From contig JAEWKK010000036.1 of the NCBI GenBank assembly GCA_023386045.1, positions 1 through 34,513 on the forward strand: a stretch of 34,513 nt of DNA, given 5' to 3'. Origin of the DNA: Bacteroidota bacterium. GTDB taxonomy: Bacteria; Bacteroidota; Bacteroidia; Chitinophagales; Chitinophagaceae. Below, piece after piece: positions 22,665 through 33,500 of the stretch. Numbering within the stretch: position 1 is the stretch's first letter; each line of letters opens with the position of its first letter. The notes under the pieces were generated by a model. The model did not search any database, was not told where the DNA came from, and saw only the letters and a list, made by a program, of their open reading frames with translations. A program made the translations under genes and the position numbers.

Positions 22665-25049
22665 TCATTCAATGATCTTTTCTATATGAATGAGTTTGCC
22701 ATCTGCTGAAAAACCTTCTATCACCATTTTCAGTTTCTTGCTGTAGTCGTTATTAAAAAAACGGATCTCTGTTTTAAGATTATCAGCATCCAGGAAAACT
22801 TTCGGGTTCCAGTACAATGTAGAACGGCGATCTTCCAGGTCATGCCTTGGCTCATGTTTGGAATAGTCAGGATTGTAAAACTCTTTGGTTATGGAATAGC
22901 CATTGTAAGTCACGTAATCCATCATCAGGCTTTTGGGCTGATCCTGCCTGGCATGTTTGGTATAAATGGCCAGTGCTCCGCCAGGTCCATTGGATCCGGC
23001 ACCTACAAATCCAGGTTCATAAAATTTGATCAGTGCAATTTCATCCATGCGATAGCTGCGCAATGCACTAAGCTCAGTAGGTGTTTCGTCAAGGAACACA
23101 GCAACATTCCATTTTGCACCTGATTGAAGACTGAGCGTTCTGTTGTTCACCAGCCTGCCATTCTGCATTTCCAACAACCTGATATTATTCATGGCAAAAT
23201 CCAAAGGATTGATCATCTTGTTGGGTGTAGGCTGATTGATATTGTCAAGACTTACTTTCGCTGGTGTGCGAAAGGCACCGGTTGTATATTTTTCATTGAT
23301 GATATCAATTGGTTTTTTGTCTGATTTAGCTTCAAGTACTATGGGCTCCAGCTGCTTTGATCTGTCCAACACTTCTTTATGAAAAAGATATCGTTTCGAA
23401 ACCTCGGACTGGCTCATTTGGATCATTGAAAAGGGTAGAGAGTTAATTGGCAAGGATGACAATACCGGATCAGTATTGATGCTGTCCAAAACTACAGATG
23501 CTTTTTTCTGCCTGCCATTTTGAAAATATGTGTAATAAAATTTTGACTTTCCATAAAACAATAAAGTATCCAACACAAACCTTCCTGCTGCATCTACATC
23601 CACATCGTAGCTCTGAGTAGTGGAATCTTCTGATTCAATATAAAGATTTAATTCACCGGCCCTGGCATCTTTCCCTGATTCATCTTTGATTTGACCACGG
23701 ACGGTAAGAAGGTAAGGGTCAGCAAATTTTTTTTCTGGCAATTGACCATCCAGGATTTTTTCCCATTTGAACCTGGTCCAGCCATGGGTCAGCATGAGGT
23801 TGTCCAATACCATTTTTACCGAATCAACAGGCTTCTCAAAATACCAGGCTGCATTGTATACATGTCCTTTCAGGTCACTTGTTAAAAGGAATCGTGAAAT
23901 AATGGATTCACGGTCCGCAGGATCTTTTACCGAAACATCTGTAATGGAAACAGAAAGTGATTTTTGCAGGCTGTCATGGTCAACAATCTCGATGATATTC
24001 TCTGCTCTTTTCTGCAGGTTGGTGTTGATGCTGGTAGCGCTGGTTGGGGCCAGGTATTCCCTGTTGTCAACAAAGGATAATCTTTCAGCCAGAGGTGCTC
24101 CATCCTTATTAAATACGGTAAATTGAAGTATGCCTGAGGGTAATTTACTGGTTACCAGATGTCCTTTCAAAGAAGGATAATCTTCAAAGTCGATGTCCTG
24201 TTCATACACTACCTGTTCATTGATCTGGGCTACCACAAAAACTTTCTGGAAATTATTTCTGTCTGCATTGCTTCTTGTAATTGTAAAAGCCTTTCCTTCT
24301 TTTTCATCTTCTACATGCAGTAAGATGCCTGATTTTTCAACAGGAGGTAATTTATATTCCCGTGCAATTCCTGTAACTGATGCTGTATAAGATTTTGAGG
24401 CATCGGGACGAAAATTGACCTTTCCCATTCCATCATGAATAGATTTGAATGGAATGGTGAATCCATCCGGCGTTTTGATCATGCCATTCACATCAACGGG
24501 TCGTCCACGCTGATCAGTAGCTTTGAATGCCAAAACAGTTGTAATGCCATGAACGAGGTGGCCGCTTTCAGGAAAGAAAACCAGGTCCACTGTTTCCGGA
24601 GAAGCTGAAACCGGCTTTGAGGTATTGCGGTTATAGATATAGAAGGCTTTTCTATATAACAGGTCAGCATCAGTAAAATTAAGGCTGGAAGGAGTGTAGG
24701 CACTGATCAGGTAGGAAGCCTGCAGCAGGGAATCTGGCAGATCAATATGGCCATTTACAGCAGCTCCATAGACAGGATATTTCTTTGTTTCAATGATCTT
24801 GCCATCCGCATCGCTAAGCTGCACATAAAAGTTAGAACTTAAAACACTGGGCATGCCATTATTAAAAAGATAGGCTTTGAACCAGATGGTTTCACCCGCT
24901 ACATAATTGTCTTTGTCAAAATGCACATAGATCTTTTCCTGCGGATAGCTTTGATGAAAATTGGAAAGGGCAGAAGCGAAATCCTGGGCATGTGTTTGAT
25001 TGAGCAGGATGAAAAATAAAATAACAAGGCAGGAAGTTTTTTTGCTCAT
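22665..25049 (-). CDS. Secreted MG2-domain protein with C-terminal plug-like segment
   Basis: A 794-residue protein with a signal peptide (to about residue 21, QTHAQ). The first domain is macroglobulin-2-like: YPQEKIYVHFDKDNYVAGE, then TIWFKAYLFN. Several beta-rich, MG-like stretches follow, plus a carboxypeptidase-regulatory-like piece (YLLTVRGQIKDESGKDA). Residues from about 600 resemble part of a TonB-receptor plug (IALIKFYEPGFVGAGSNGPGGALAIYTK), but no barrel follows. Such proteins are common and uncharacterized in Bacteroidota. It is predicted to be periplasmic or surface exposed. There is no alpha-2-macroglobulin thioester motif (GCGEQ). The gene stands alone; no operon partner is evident. 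Confidence 0.75.
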   Translation of the reverse strand: MSKKTSCLVILFFILLNQTHAQDFASALSNFHQSYPQEKIYVHFDKDNYVAGETIWFKAYLFNNGMPSVLSSNFYVQLSDADGKIIETKKYPVYGAAVNGHIDLPDSLLQASYLISAYTPSSLNFTDADLLYRKAFYIYNRNTSKPVSASPETVDLVFFPESGHLVHGITTVLAFKATDQRGRPVDVNGMIKTPDGFTIPFKSIHDGMGKVNFRPDASKSYTASVTGIAREYKLPPVEKSGILLHVEDEKEGKAFTITRSNADRNNFQKVFVVAQINEQVVYEQDIDFEDYPSLKGHLVTSKLPSGILQFTVFNKDGAPLAERLSFVDNREYLAPTSATSINTNLQKRAENIIEIVDHDSLQKSLSVSITDVSVKDPADRESIISRFLLTSDLKGHVYNAAWYFEKPVDSVKMVLDNLMLTHGWTRFKWEKILDGQLPEKKFADPYLLTVRGQIKDESGKDARAGELNLYIESEDSTTQSYDVDVDAAGRFVLDTLLFYGKSKFYYTYFQNGRQKKASVVLDSINTDPVLSSLPINSLPFSMIQMSQSEVSKRYLFHKEVLDRSKQLEPIVLEAKSDKKPIDIINEKYTTGAFRTPAKVSLDNINQPTPNKMINPLDFAMNNIRLLEMQNGRLVNNRTLSLQSGAKWNVAVFLDETPTELSALRSYRMDEIALIKFYEPGFVGAGSNGPGGALAIYTKHARQDQPKSLMMDYVTYNGYSITKEFYNPDYSKHEPRHDLEDRRSTLYWNPKVFLDADNLKTEIRFFNNDYSKKLKMVIEGFSADGKLIHIEKIIE

Positions 25050-25380
25050 GTGCTTAATTATTAAGGATGCGATTTAAGGTCGCAATAGCTTTGATATTAT
25101 TTAAAAATACAAAGTTCTTCCAGATGCTGTATTTATCAAATACGACCAGGTCTGCTTAAAGAAAGTAGAATGAGTTCTGAACTATTATTGAAAACAGGGG
25201 AAAGAAGGAATCTGTTTATGGTAAGCTGTGTGGAATGAAAAGAAAGTTTTGAAGATCATGAAAGGGAACTGCAGATGCGTTTTTATCAATTGCAGTTTTT
25301 GATACAATTCAGAGTTTCGTAAATGTATTGACCTTGATGTGTTTCAGGTGCAAGGAGTTAAATAGGAAAATGAGATGAAA

Positions 25381-25479
25381 TTAGATTTCTCTTTCCCACT
25401 CTTTATTCAGTGTCCTTCTTTTTTGAATCACCATCATGACTATTATAAAAGCGATCAGTATAAAAAATTCAATCCTCAT
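25381..25479 (-). CDS. Candidate 32-residue membrane peptide
   Basis: ATG at 25479, stop TAA at 25381. The product starts MRIEFFILIAFIIVMMVIQ, a single hydrophobic helix, and ends with a basic tail (KRRTLNKEWEREI). The length is too short to prove coding, but the helix-then-positive-charge layout is that of a real small membrane protein. No clear promoter or Shine-Dalgarno sequence. It lies 331 bp before the MG2 gene and 130 bp after the next small candidate, all on the minus strand. The function is unknown. Confidence 0.4.
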   Translation of the reverse strand: MRIEFFILIAFIIVMMVIQKRRTLNKEWEREI

Positions 25480-25609
25480 GGCCGGGCATTTGTTTTATGA
25501 CAATTGTATTGCTCCAAAATGGACAAACACAATGTTAAATGATAGCCCGTGCAGGGAATTACCAAAAAGGAATGAACAGTAAATAAGGCAGCATGAACTG
25601 GGAAATCGA

Positions 25610-25738
25610 TCAGTTGATGATGCCTGCAAGGATCAGGAGGCAAAAGCAAAGGGCGATTCCTGAAAAAATGGCGACACCTGTCAGGATTTGTTGTTCTTCG
25701 ATTGTAACAGGGATTTTACGGGTTGTTTTTTTATTCAT
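25610..25738 (-). CDS. Candidate 42-residue membrane peptide
   Basis: ATG at 25738, stop TGA at 25610. The product has a basic, polar N-terminus (MNKKTTRKIPVTIEEQQIL) and one hydrophobic helix (GVAIFSGIALCFCLLILAGI). It is more credible than the plus-strand ORF that covers the same bases (25593-25805), whose residues do not form a sensible domain. No homology can be claimed. Divergent from the aldehyde dehydrogenase gene. The remaining sequence in 25050-25380 and 25739-25890 shows no supported gene; only a degenerate GAACTTTG box before the MG2 gene is visible (25110-25117, minus). Confidence 0.45.
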   Translation of the reverse strand: MNKKTTRKIPVTIEEQQILTGVAIFSGIALCFCLLILAGIIN

Positions 25739-25890
25739 AGGATGGATTTTGAAGAAAATTACCAGGGAAAAATCCCTTTCTGAAAAATGTTTTGAAAAAT
25801 ATTAGGCTTGTAAGTAAAATTCCTGATAGATGATAATGAGAGCTACTGAATTTAAACAGTAATTCAATCAACTTTGTAATAAAATGGAAT

Positions 25891-27378
25891 ATGATGGAAA
25901 AATTTCAGGATGCTACAATTGAAGAAGTGCATGAGGCCATGGAGCAGTCGTGGAATGCTTTCAGGATCTACCGTAAAAAAAGCAGGAAGCAAAGAGCGGA
26001 TCTTATGAGATCAATTGCTGCTGCGCTTCAAATTAATGAAACGGATTTGATCAATACGGCTGAATCGGAAACTCATCTGGAAAAATCCAGATTGAAACTG
26101 GAATTAAAGAGAACCATCTTTCAGCTGACCAGTTATGCTGAAGCTTGTGAGGAAGGACATTGTTTTGATTATAGGATAGATACTCCTGACAATAACGGTC
26201 AGACCCCAGGTAAGGATCTTAGAAAAATGCTGGTACCTCTTGGACCTGTTGTTGTTTTTGGAGCATCCAATTTTCCCTTTGCTTATTCTACTGCTGGTGG
26301 AGATACCGCATCAGCGCTGGCGGCCGGATGCTCTGTGGTGGTGAAAGCCCATCCTGCGCACGCCCAAACATCTGAATTGGTAGCCAGGCTAATTAAAAAC
26401 GCATTGACAACATCTGGTTTGCCCCAGGAAGTTTTTATTCACCTTCATGGAGCATCTTTTTCAATAGGAGAAAGTCTGGTGAAGAATAAATGGACAAAGG
26501 CTGTGGCCTTCACCGGAACTTTTGCAGGCGGGAAGGCCTTGTTTGACCTGGCCAACCAAAGAACAATTCCCATTCCGGTTTTCGCAGAAATGGGCAGTGT
26601 GAACCCTGTTTTTATTTTACCTCAAAAGCTTAAAAAGGAAGTTGAATCCATTGCTGCTTTATTAGCGGATTCTATCACCCAAAGCGTGGGACAGTTTTGT
26701 ACCAATCCGGGTATAATTGTAACACTGGATACTGAAGACTCCAGGCTTTTTATTTCAAAACTGGGAGATGCCATAAAGCAGGTCAGACCTCAGCAAATGT
26801 TGCATGAAGGAATTTCGACTTCCTTTAAGGCACGAAAGAATGCGGCGCTGGGGCAGGAGGGCGTCACCCTTATTGCGGAGAACCCGGGTAATGATCCATT
26901 GTCAGGTACTCCCACAATTTCGCAGGTCCATGCACGGGAATTCATAACTAATCCTTTATTGCACCAGGAGGTTTTTGGTCCTTATTCGCTGGTAGTTCTT
27001 TGCCAAAACAAAGAAGAAATGCTTGGAGTAGCGCAATCTCTGGAAGGTCAGTTGACGGCTACTATTATGGGTAATGAAGATGAAATTGCAAGCCATGAAG
27101 AACTGGTAGAGACACTACTTGATCGCTGCGGGAGGTTCATAATAAACGGAGTACCCACCGGAGTTCAGGTGGCCTGGGCCATGCACCATGGAGGGCCCTT
27201 TCCTGCCACCACAGACAGCAGGTTTACTGCAGTGGGAGGAGATGCGATCAGAAGATTTGGCCGACCGGTATGTTTCCAGGGATGGGAAGATGCGCTTTTG
27301 CCCGCTGAACTCCAGAACGGCAATCCTTTATCGGTATGGAGACTGGTAAATAATGAATGGACGCGTGCGGGAATATAA
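25891..27378 (+). CDS. Aldehyde dehydrogenase, 2,5-dioxovalerate (alpha-ketoglutaric semialdehyde) type
   Basis: A 495-residue NAD(P)-dependent aldehyde dehydrogenase. It has the cofactor and oxyanion segment VVFGASNFPFAYSTAGGDTASALAAG (N127), the catalytic glutamate in FAEMGSVNPVF (E233), and the catalytic cysteine in SVGQFCTNPG (C270). The FGASNFPFAYS and GQFCTNPG forms are those of ketoglutaric semialdehyde dehydrogenases, which convert 2,5-dioxovalerate to 2-oxoglutarate in pentose, glucarate or hydroxyproline breakdown. No pathway partner is next to it, so the substrate is not certain. A CAACTTTG box (25869-25876), one base off the -7 consensus, precedes the ATG. Confidence 0.87.
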   Translation: MMEKFQDATIEEVHEAMEQSWNAFRIYRKKSRKQRADLMRSIAAALQINETDLINTAESETHLEKSRLKLELKRTIFQLTSYAEACEEGHCFDYRIDTPDNNGQTPGKDLRKMLVPLGPVVVFGASNFPFAYSTAGGDTASALAAGCSVVVKAHPAHAQTSELVARLIKNALTTSGLPQEVFIHLHGASFSIGESLVKNKWTKAVAFTGTFAGGKALFDLANQRTIPIPVFAEMGSVNPVFILPQKLKKEVESIAALLADSITQSVGQFCTNPGIIVTLDTEDSRLFISKLGDAIKQVRPQQMLHEGISTSFKARKNAALGQEGVTLIAENPGNDPLSGTPTISQVHAREFITNPLLHQEVFGPYSLVVLCQNKEEMLGVAQSLEGQLTATIMGNEDEIASHEELVETLLDRCGRFIINGVPTGVQVAWAMHHGGPFPATTDSRFTAVGGDAIRRFGRPVCFQGWEDALLPAELQNGNPLSVWRLVNNEWTRAGI

Positions 27379-27531
27379 GAGAATAATCCAAATTCAAATC
27401 TGGTAGTTTTCCCCTTTAGTTTGGGGATATTTCCCTTGATGGGGTAGATTTTTTGATCGCCAATTCTTAAAAATCCCTTAATTTTCCAGCACCTTTTCTA
27501 AAATCATCTATTCTAATTCTTAAAACAGCTT

Positions 27532-30500
27532 ATGAGAAAGCTTTACCTTTCCCTGATTGCTTTTCTTTCCGTATTTGCCGCAGGCGCACAGACGACGTTG
27601 ATCAGCCCCACCGGAGATGGTGGATTTGAAACCGGCGCCACCTTCGCTGCAAACGGATGGACAGTTGTAAATGGCGCAACCAACCAATGGTTTGTTGGTA
27701 CAGTAGCTACTCCCTCTGCAGGAACCAATTCGGCGTATATCTCAAATGATCCTGCGGGAGCTACCCACAATTACAATAATGGTAGCGCTTCCGTGGTTTA
27801 TTTTTACAGGGATGTTACCTTCCCTGTGGGAGAAACCAATATTGTACTAAGTTTCAAATGGAAAGCACAGGGGGAAAGTAGTTATGACTATGTAGCTGTC
27901 TGGTCTGCACCAACAACAGTCACACCTACTTTGAATTCCCCGGCTGCTGGTTTCCAGAACTGGCTAAGCATTCCTACAATTTATTCAGGCGCAGAACTTC
28001 ACAGCAATCCTAATAATCTAAATCTTCAGGGAACTTATCAAACACAGACTATCTGTCTTCCTGCCTCTTATGCAGGTACTACCAGGAGACTGGTTTTCAT
28101 GTGGTCAAATGATGGCTCTTTAGGTTCACAGCCTCCAGGATCTATAGACGAGATTTCGCTCGTAACATCCCTGCCACCGGCGGCTCCTGCTACACAGGCA
28201 ACTGCCCTAACATTGACGGCTGCTTCCAACAGCCAGATCAACGGTAGCTTTACGGCTTCTGCACCTGCTTCTCAGGGTTATGTGGTGGTAAGATATCCTG
28301 CTGGCGCTACGCCTGTGGCACCGTCTAACAACACAGTGTATACGGTAGGTAATACTTTAGGTACAGGAACAGTGGTTTCTGTAGGAGCATCAACAACTTT
28401 TTCTACCAGCTTCCTTGGAGCCGGTACCACCTATGATTTCTATGTGTATGCTTATAATTCGGGTCAATGTAGTGGTCCTATATATAATATTACAACACCA
28501 TTGACCGGATCCCAGGCTACTCAATCCTGTACGCCTCTTGCTGCAGGAACTTATAGTGTGGGTCCAACAGGAACTTATCCTACGCTGACTGCAGCAGCTG
28601 CTGCTGCACTTGCCGGCACAACGGGTACGGTCATCTTTGAATTGCAAAGCACTTACACCAGCGCAGGGGAAACATTCCCGATTACATTTGGTGCCACACC
28701 ATGCCCCATCGTTGGAAATGTGATCGTGCGTCCACAGGCTGGTGCAACGGGTTTGTCTATCAGCAGCGCCAACACTACAGCCACCATCGATTTTGATGGC
28801 GGAGATAAGGTGATCATCGATGGACGTCCTGGTGGTTTAGGAACAACAAGCCAACTGTCGATCATTAATACTTCCACTTCAGGTGTTGCCATCCGCTTCA
28901 TCAATGACGCGCAGATGAACACCATCAGGTATTGCGATATCCAGGGTCAGAACACCAATGTTCCTGCTACCAATACCACCACACTTACGGGTGTGATCCA
29001 TTTTGCTACAGCCTTCTCCAGCCCTGGATATGTTGGTCCAATTGATGGTAATGATAACAATACCATCACCAACTGTTCTATCCATGGAACTGCAGGCGGT
29101 ACTCCGGCAGTAGGCATTTTTGCCAGTGGTACGGTAACAGCTGTTGAGAATTATAATGACAGCATTACTATTAGCAACAATAATATCTACGACTTCTTTA
29201 TTGCTGGTGGTGCCTCCAGCGGCATTAAGCTGGACAGGGGTAATAATGCCTGGACAATCACAGGCAATAGTTTCTATCAGACAGCCACCCGCACCACTAC
29301 TGCCTCCAATACGCACCGTGCTATCTGGGTTACACCAAACACTGGTTCGATCAATAACACGGCAAGTGGATTTGTGATTACAAACAACTTTATCGGTGGT
29401 ACAGCTCCTAATGCAGGAGGTGGCGCCTACACCATGAACGGTGCTTTTGCCAATGTTTTCAATGCAATGGATGTTTCTGTTGGATTTGCATCAGCTACTT
29501 CTGTGCAGGGAAATACCATTCGTAACATTGCCATTTCAACCACAAGCGGTGCCGGTTTTATTGGTATCAGCCAGGCAAATGGACATGTGAACATCGGAAC
29601 AGTTACCGGAAACCTGATTGGTTCCACAACCGCTACAGGTGATATTATTGTAACTACCACCGCTTCTGGTGGTGGAACTGTAATTGGTTATCGTGCTTCA
29701 GGTGGAACTGGTGCTATAGTGAATATCGCGCAGAATACTTTTGCCGGTGTTACCACCGCAGGTACTGCCACACTGGGTGTAAGCATCCAGGGTATTTCGG
29801 TTACTGGTGCAACAACTATCAACATCACGAATAATACTATTGGTAGTACCACTGTTGCCAACAGCATCAATGCTTCGGCAGCTACAACAGGTAACAGCCA
29901 GGCAGTAACTGGCATCTCAGTTACAAGTGGAACCAATACCAATATCAGTGGCAATACCATTGCCAACCTGAATAATAATTATACTGGTACTTCAACAACT
30001 GGGCAGGTGAGGGGTATTGTAATAACTACCACTGCTACTGCCATCACCAACAATATCATTAGAAACCTGAGTTGCGCGGCAACACAAACAGGTACTGGAT
30101 CTTCTTCAGCAGTGTTGGGTATTTCGATGTCATCAACCAATGCCGCAGGAGCCAATGTGCGTGGTAATACCATCCATTCATTAACCATGTCAGGAAGTTC
30201 AACATCAGCTGCAGTACAGGTTACAGGATTGTTCTATTCAGGATCCACAGCTGCATTGAGCAATATTGACGGTAACTTCATTCACAGCCTTGACGTTACA
30301 GCAGCCAATACCAATGCTACTGTAACAGGTATTGACTATGCTTCTGCAACTGCTAATGTTTTCAATAACATGATCCGCCTGGGCATCAGGCCTGATGGAT
30401 CCAGCTTAAGTACAGAAGTAGTTGTAAGAGGTATCTCTTCTAATTCGACCAGTGCGCTTAATAATTTCTATCACAACAGTATTTATATCGGCGGATCTCC

Positions 30501-33500
30501 AGTAGGTACTGTGGTGAAGAACAGCTATGCCTTTATCAGGACTTCCACTTCAGGCACTTATGATATCCGTAATAATATTTTTGTGAATAGCCGCTCTAAT
30601 GCTTCCACTGGTGGCACGCACTATGCGATATATTTCACAACCAATATGACTGGTGTTTCCATTGATTACAATATTTATTATTACAATGGCACCGGTGGTA
30701 CCTTTGCATTCAATGGTACTGCTGATGTGGCAACATATTCAGCAGGATGGACAGCAACAGATGTTCATAGCCTAGTTGGCGATCCGCTTTTTGTAAATGC
30801 AACGGGTAATGCTGCTGCCGCAGACCTGCACCTGCAGACCGGAAGCATTGCAGAAGGTATAGGTGTAAACATTTCTTCTGTAACGGAGGATTTTGATGGA
30901 CAGATCAGGGCCAACTTCACACCAACAGATATTGGTGCTGATGCTGGTAATTTCGGTGCAACTGGTATTGATGTGGGTGTTGTAGGACTGGTATCTCCGC
31001 TTGCAGGTGGTTGCGGTTCCGCTACCCAGTCTGTAATTGTGAGCATCAGGAACTATTCTTCCAATACCATCAACTTCGCCACAAACAACGTGACGGTTAC
31101 AGTAGGTGCTACAGGTCCTGTTACCTACTCCAGCAATTTCGTGATCAATACAGGCACGCTGGCGCCAGGTGCAACAATGAACGTAACCCTGCCAGCAACC
31201 ATTAACACTTCTGGTGCAGGTACATATGTATTTACTGCCAGCACTTCCGTTACAGGTGATGTGAATGCCGTGAATGACGCGATGGCGACAACCAATATTA
31301 CAATTGCAGCAGGAGCGGGCCTTGGCGGTACTTACACAGTAGGTGCAACAGGTAACTATACAACCCTCAGTGCAGCGGTAGCAGCATATAATGCAGCAAC
31401 CTGTATCTCTGGTAATATAGTGTTTGAGCTGATTGATCCTTTATACAACTCAACAAGCGGTGAAACCTTCCCGATCAGGATCAACCATATCAATAATCCA
31501 TCAGCTTATACACTCACTATCAGGCCGGCAACGGGTGTGAATGCGATCATCGAAGCAGCTTCAGACTCAGCGGTATTAAAACTGGTAGGTGCTGATAATA
31601 TCATCATTGATGGTTCAAACAACGGAACATCCTCAAGGAACCTGACCATAAATAATAATAAATCTGCTGCCCAGGCAGCAGGTATCTGGGTGGCCAGTCT
31701 TGGGGGCGCAGGAAATGGTGCGGTAAATAATACAATCAAGAATGTGAATATCAAGGGTGGTAATGCTACCGCCAGTAGCCTGACAGGTATTTACGGTATC
31801 GTTTCAGCAGCTAACAACTCGATGTTAGTTGGTAATGCAGATAACGATAACCTTACCATCACCAATAACGCTATCAGCAAGAATACTGTTGGTATCAGTG
31901 CCATAGGTTCTTTGATCACACAGGAAGGACTGCTGATCAACAACAACGTGATTGGATCTTCAAATGCATCTGATTATGTAAACGGAAGAGGTATCGAGAT
32001 TGCTTATACCAATAACGCAATAGTTTCAGGAAATACCATTTTCAACATCAAAACACTTTCTTCCAACAGCAACCAGCCTTCTGGTATTGATGTGGGTGCA
32101 GGTGTTGTAAACGGAGCTATCACTAGCAATAATATATCCGGCGTTTACCAGCCAAGCACTGGAGGCTGGAGAGCCAATGGTATCAGCTTCTCTTCTGCAT
32201 CAGGAACTACAGGAGTACTGGTGGCCAACAATTTCATCTCTGATATCAAGACGGTGATTTATGTCAACCCAAGCGTATTCAACGCCTTTGGTATGTATTT
32301 TACTGGAGGTACCAACCTGAAGATCTACAATAACAGCATCAATATGGATGGAACGGTACCAACCGGTACCGGAGCTGGTTTCTCAGCTAACGTTTACATT
32401 GCTTCCAACAGCGTAACTGGTATGGACTTCAGGAACAACATCCTTAGCAATACCCAGGATTTTGCCGTTTCCGGATCATCTGTCTATAATATTTATATCA
32501 ACGCTACCGGATTTAATTTCGGTACTATAGATCATAATGATTATTATGGTTCTTCAAGCGCTACCACTACTTACAGGGTAGGATATGATGGCAGCACCCA
32601 AAGACCAACACTGAACGACTGGAAACAGTTTACTTTACAGGATCAGAATTCTGTATCTATTCTGCCTCCATTTGTTTCACCTACCGATCTGCATATAGAT
32701 ATCGCTATGGGCTTTACCATCGACAGTCTGGGTACTCCTGTTCCAGGTGTAACAACAGATATTGATGGTGATGTGAGAAATGCCACCCATCCTGATATTG
32801 GTGCCGATGAATTTGCAGTGATCACCGGAATTGACTTTGGTGCTAAATCACTGGTGGCACCGATCGTGAAAGATTGTTATGGTGCTACTGAAACAGTAAC
32901 TGTTCGTATCAGGAACTACAGTGCTAACACGCACAATTTTGTAACAGTTCCTGTAACTGTGAACGCATCGGTAACAGGTCCTAATCCGACCACCTTTGCT
33001 CCAGTTGTGGTAAATACGGGTACACTGGCTCCTGGCGATTCACTGGACGTAGTGATCTCCACGACCTATAACATGACAGCAATTGGTACGTATACCTTCA
33101 GTGCCTCCACTTCAGTAGGTGGTGATGTAACGCCAGCCAACAATGCCATGCCGGCAACAGTAAGGACCCTGAACCCAATCACTGCTGGTGTAGTTTCTAC
33201 AGGTCAGAATAATTACTGCCTCACAGGTACCCCAACATTAACAGTAACAGGTGCAAATGGTACCATTCAATGGCAGGAAGCTACCAGTGCTTCAGGCCCA
33301 TGGACAAACGTAGGTACCGGTACCACTACTTATACACCTGGTGCAGCCATTACAACTACCAGCTTCTACAGGGTGATTGCTACATGTAATGCCAACTCAG
33401 ATACATCTAATGCTCAACAGATCACGATTAATAATCCTCAGTTGCTGACTACAGTGCCTGCAACACGTTGCGGTCCTGGTACAGTTACACTGAGTGCTAC

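Noticed and set aside
25593..25805. 70-residue plus-strand ORF
   Set aside because: Its sequence has no domain-like pattern, and the opposite strand holds a better small membrane peptide.
27379..27531. Terminator after the aldehyde dehydrogenase
   Set aside because: CCCC/GGGG pairs can be drawn near 27411-27450, but the stems are short with no consistent T run; I could not support one structure.
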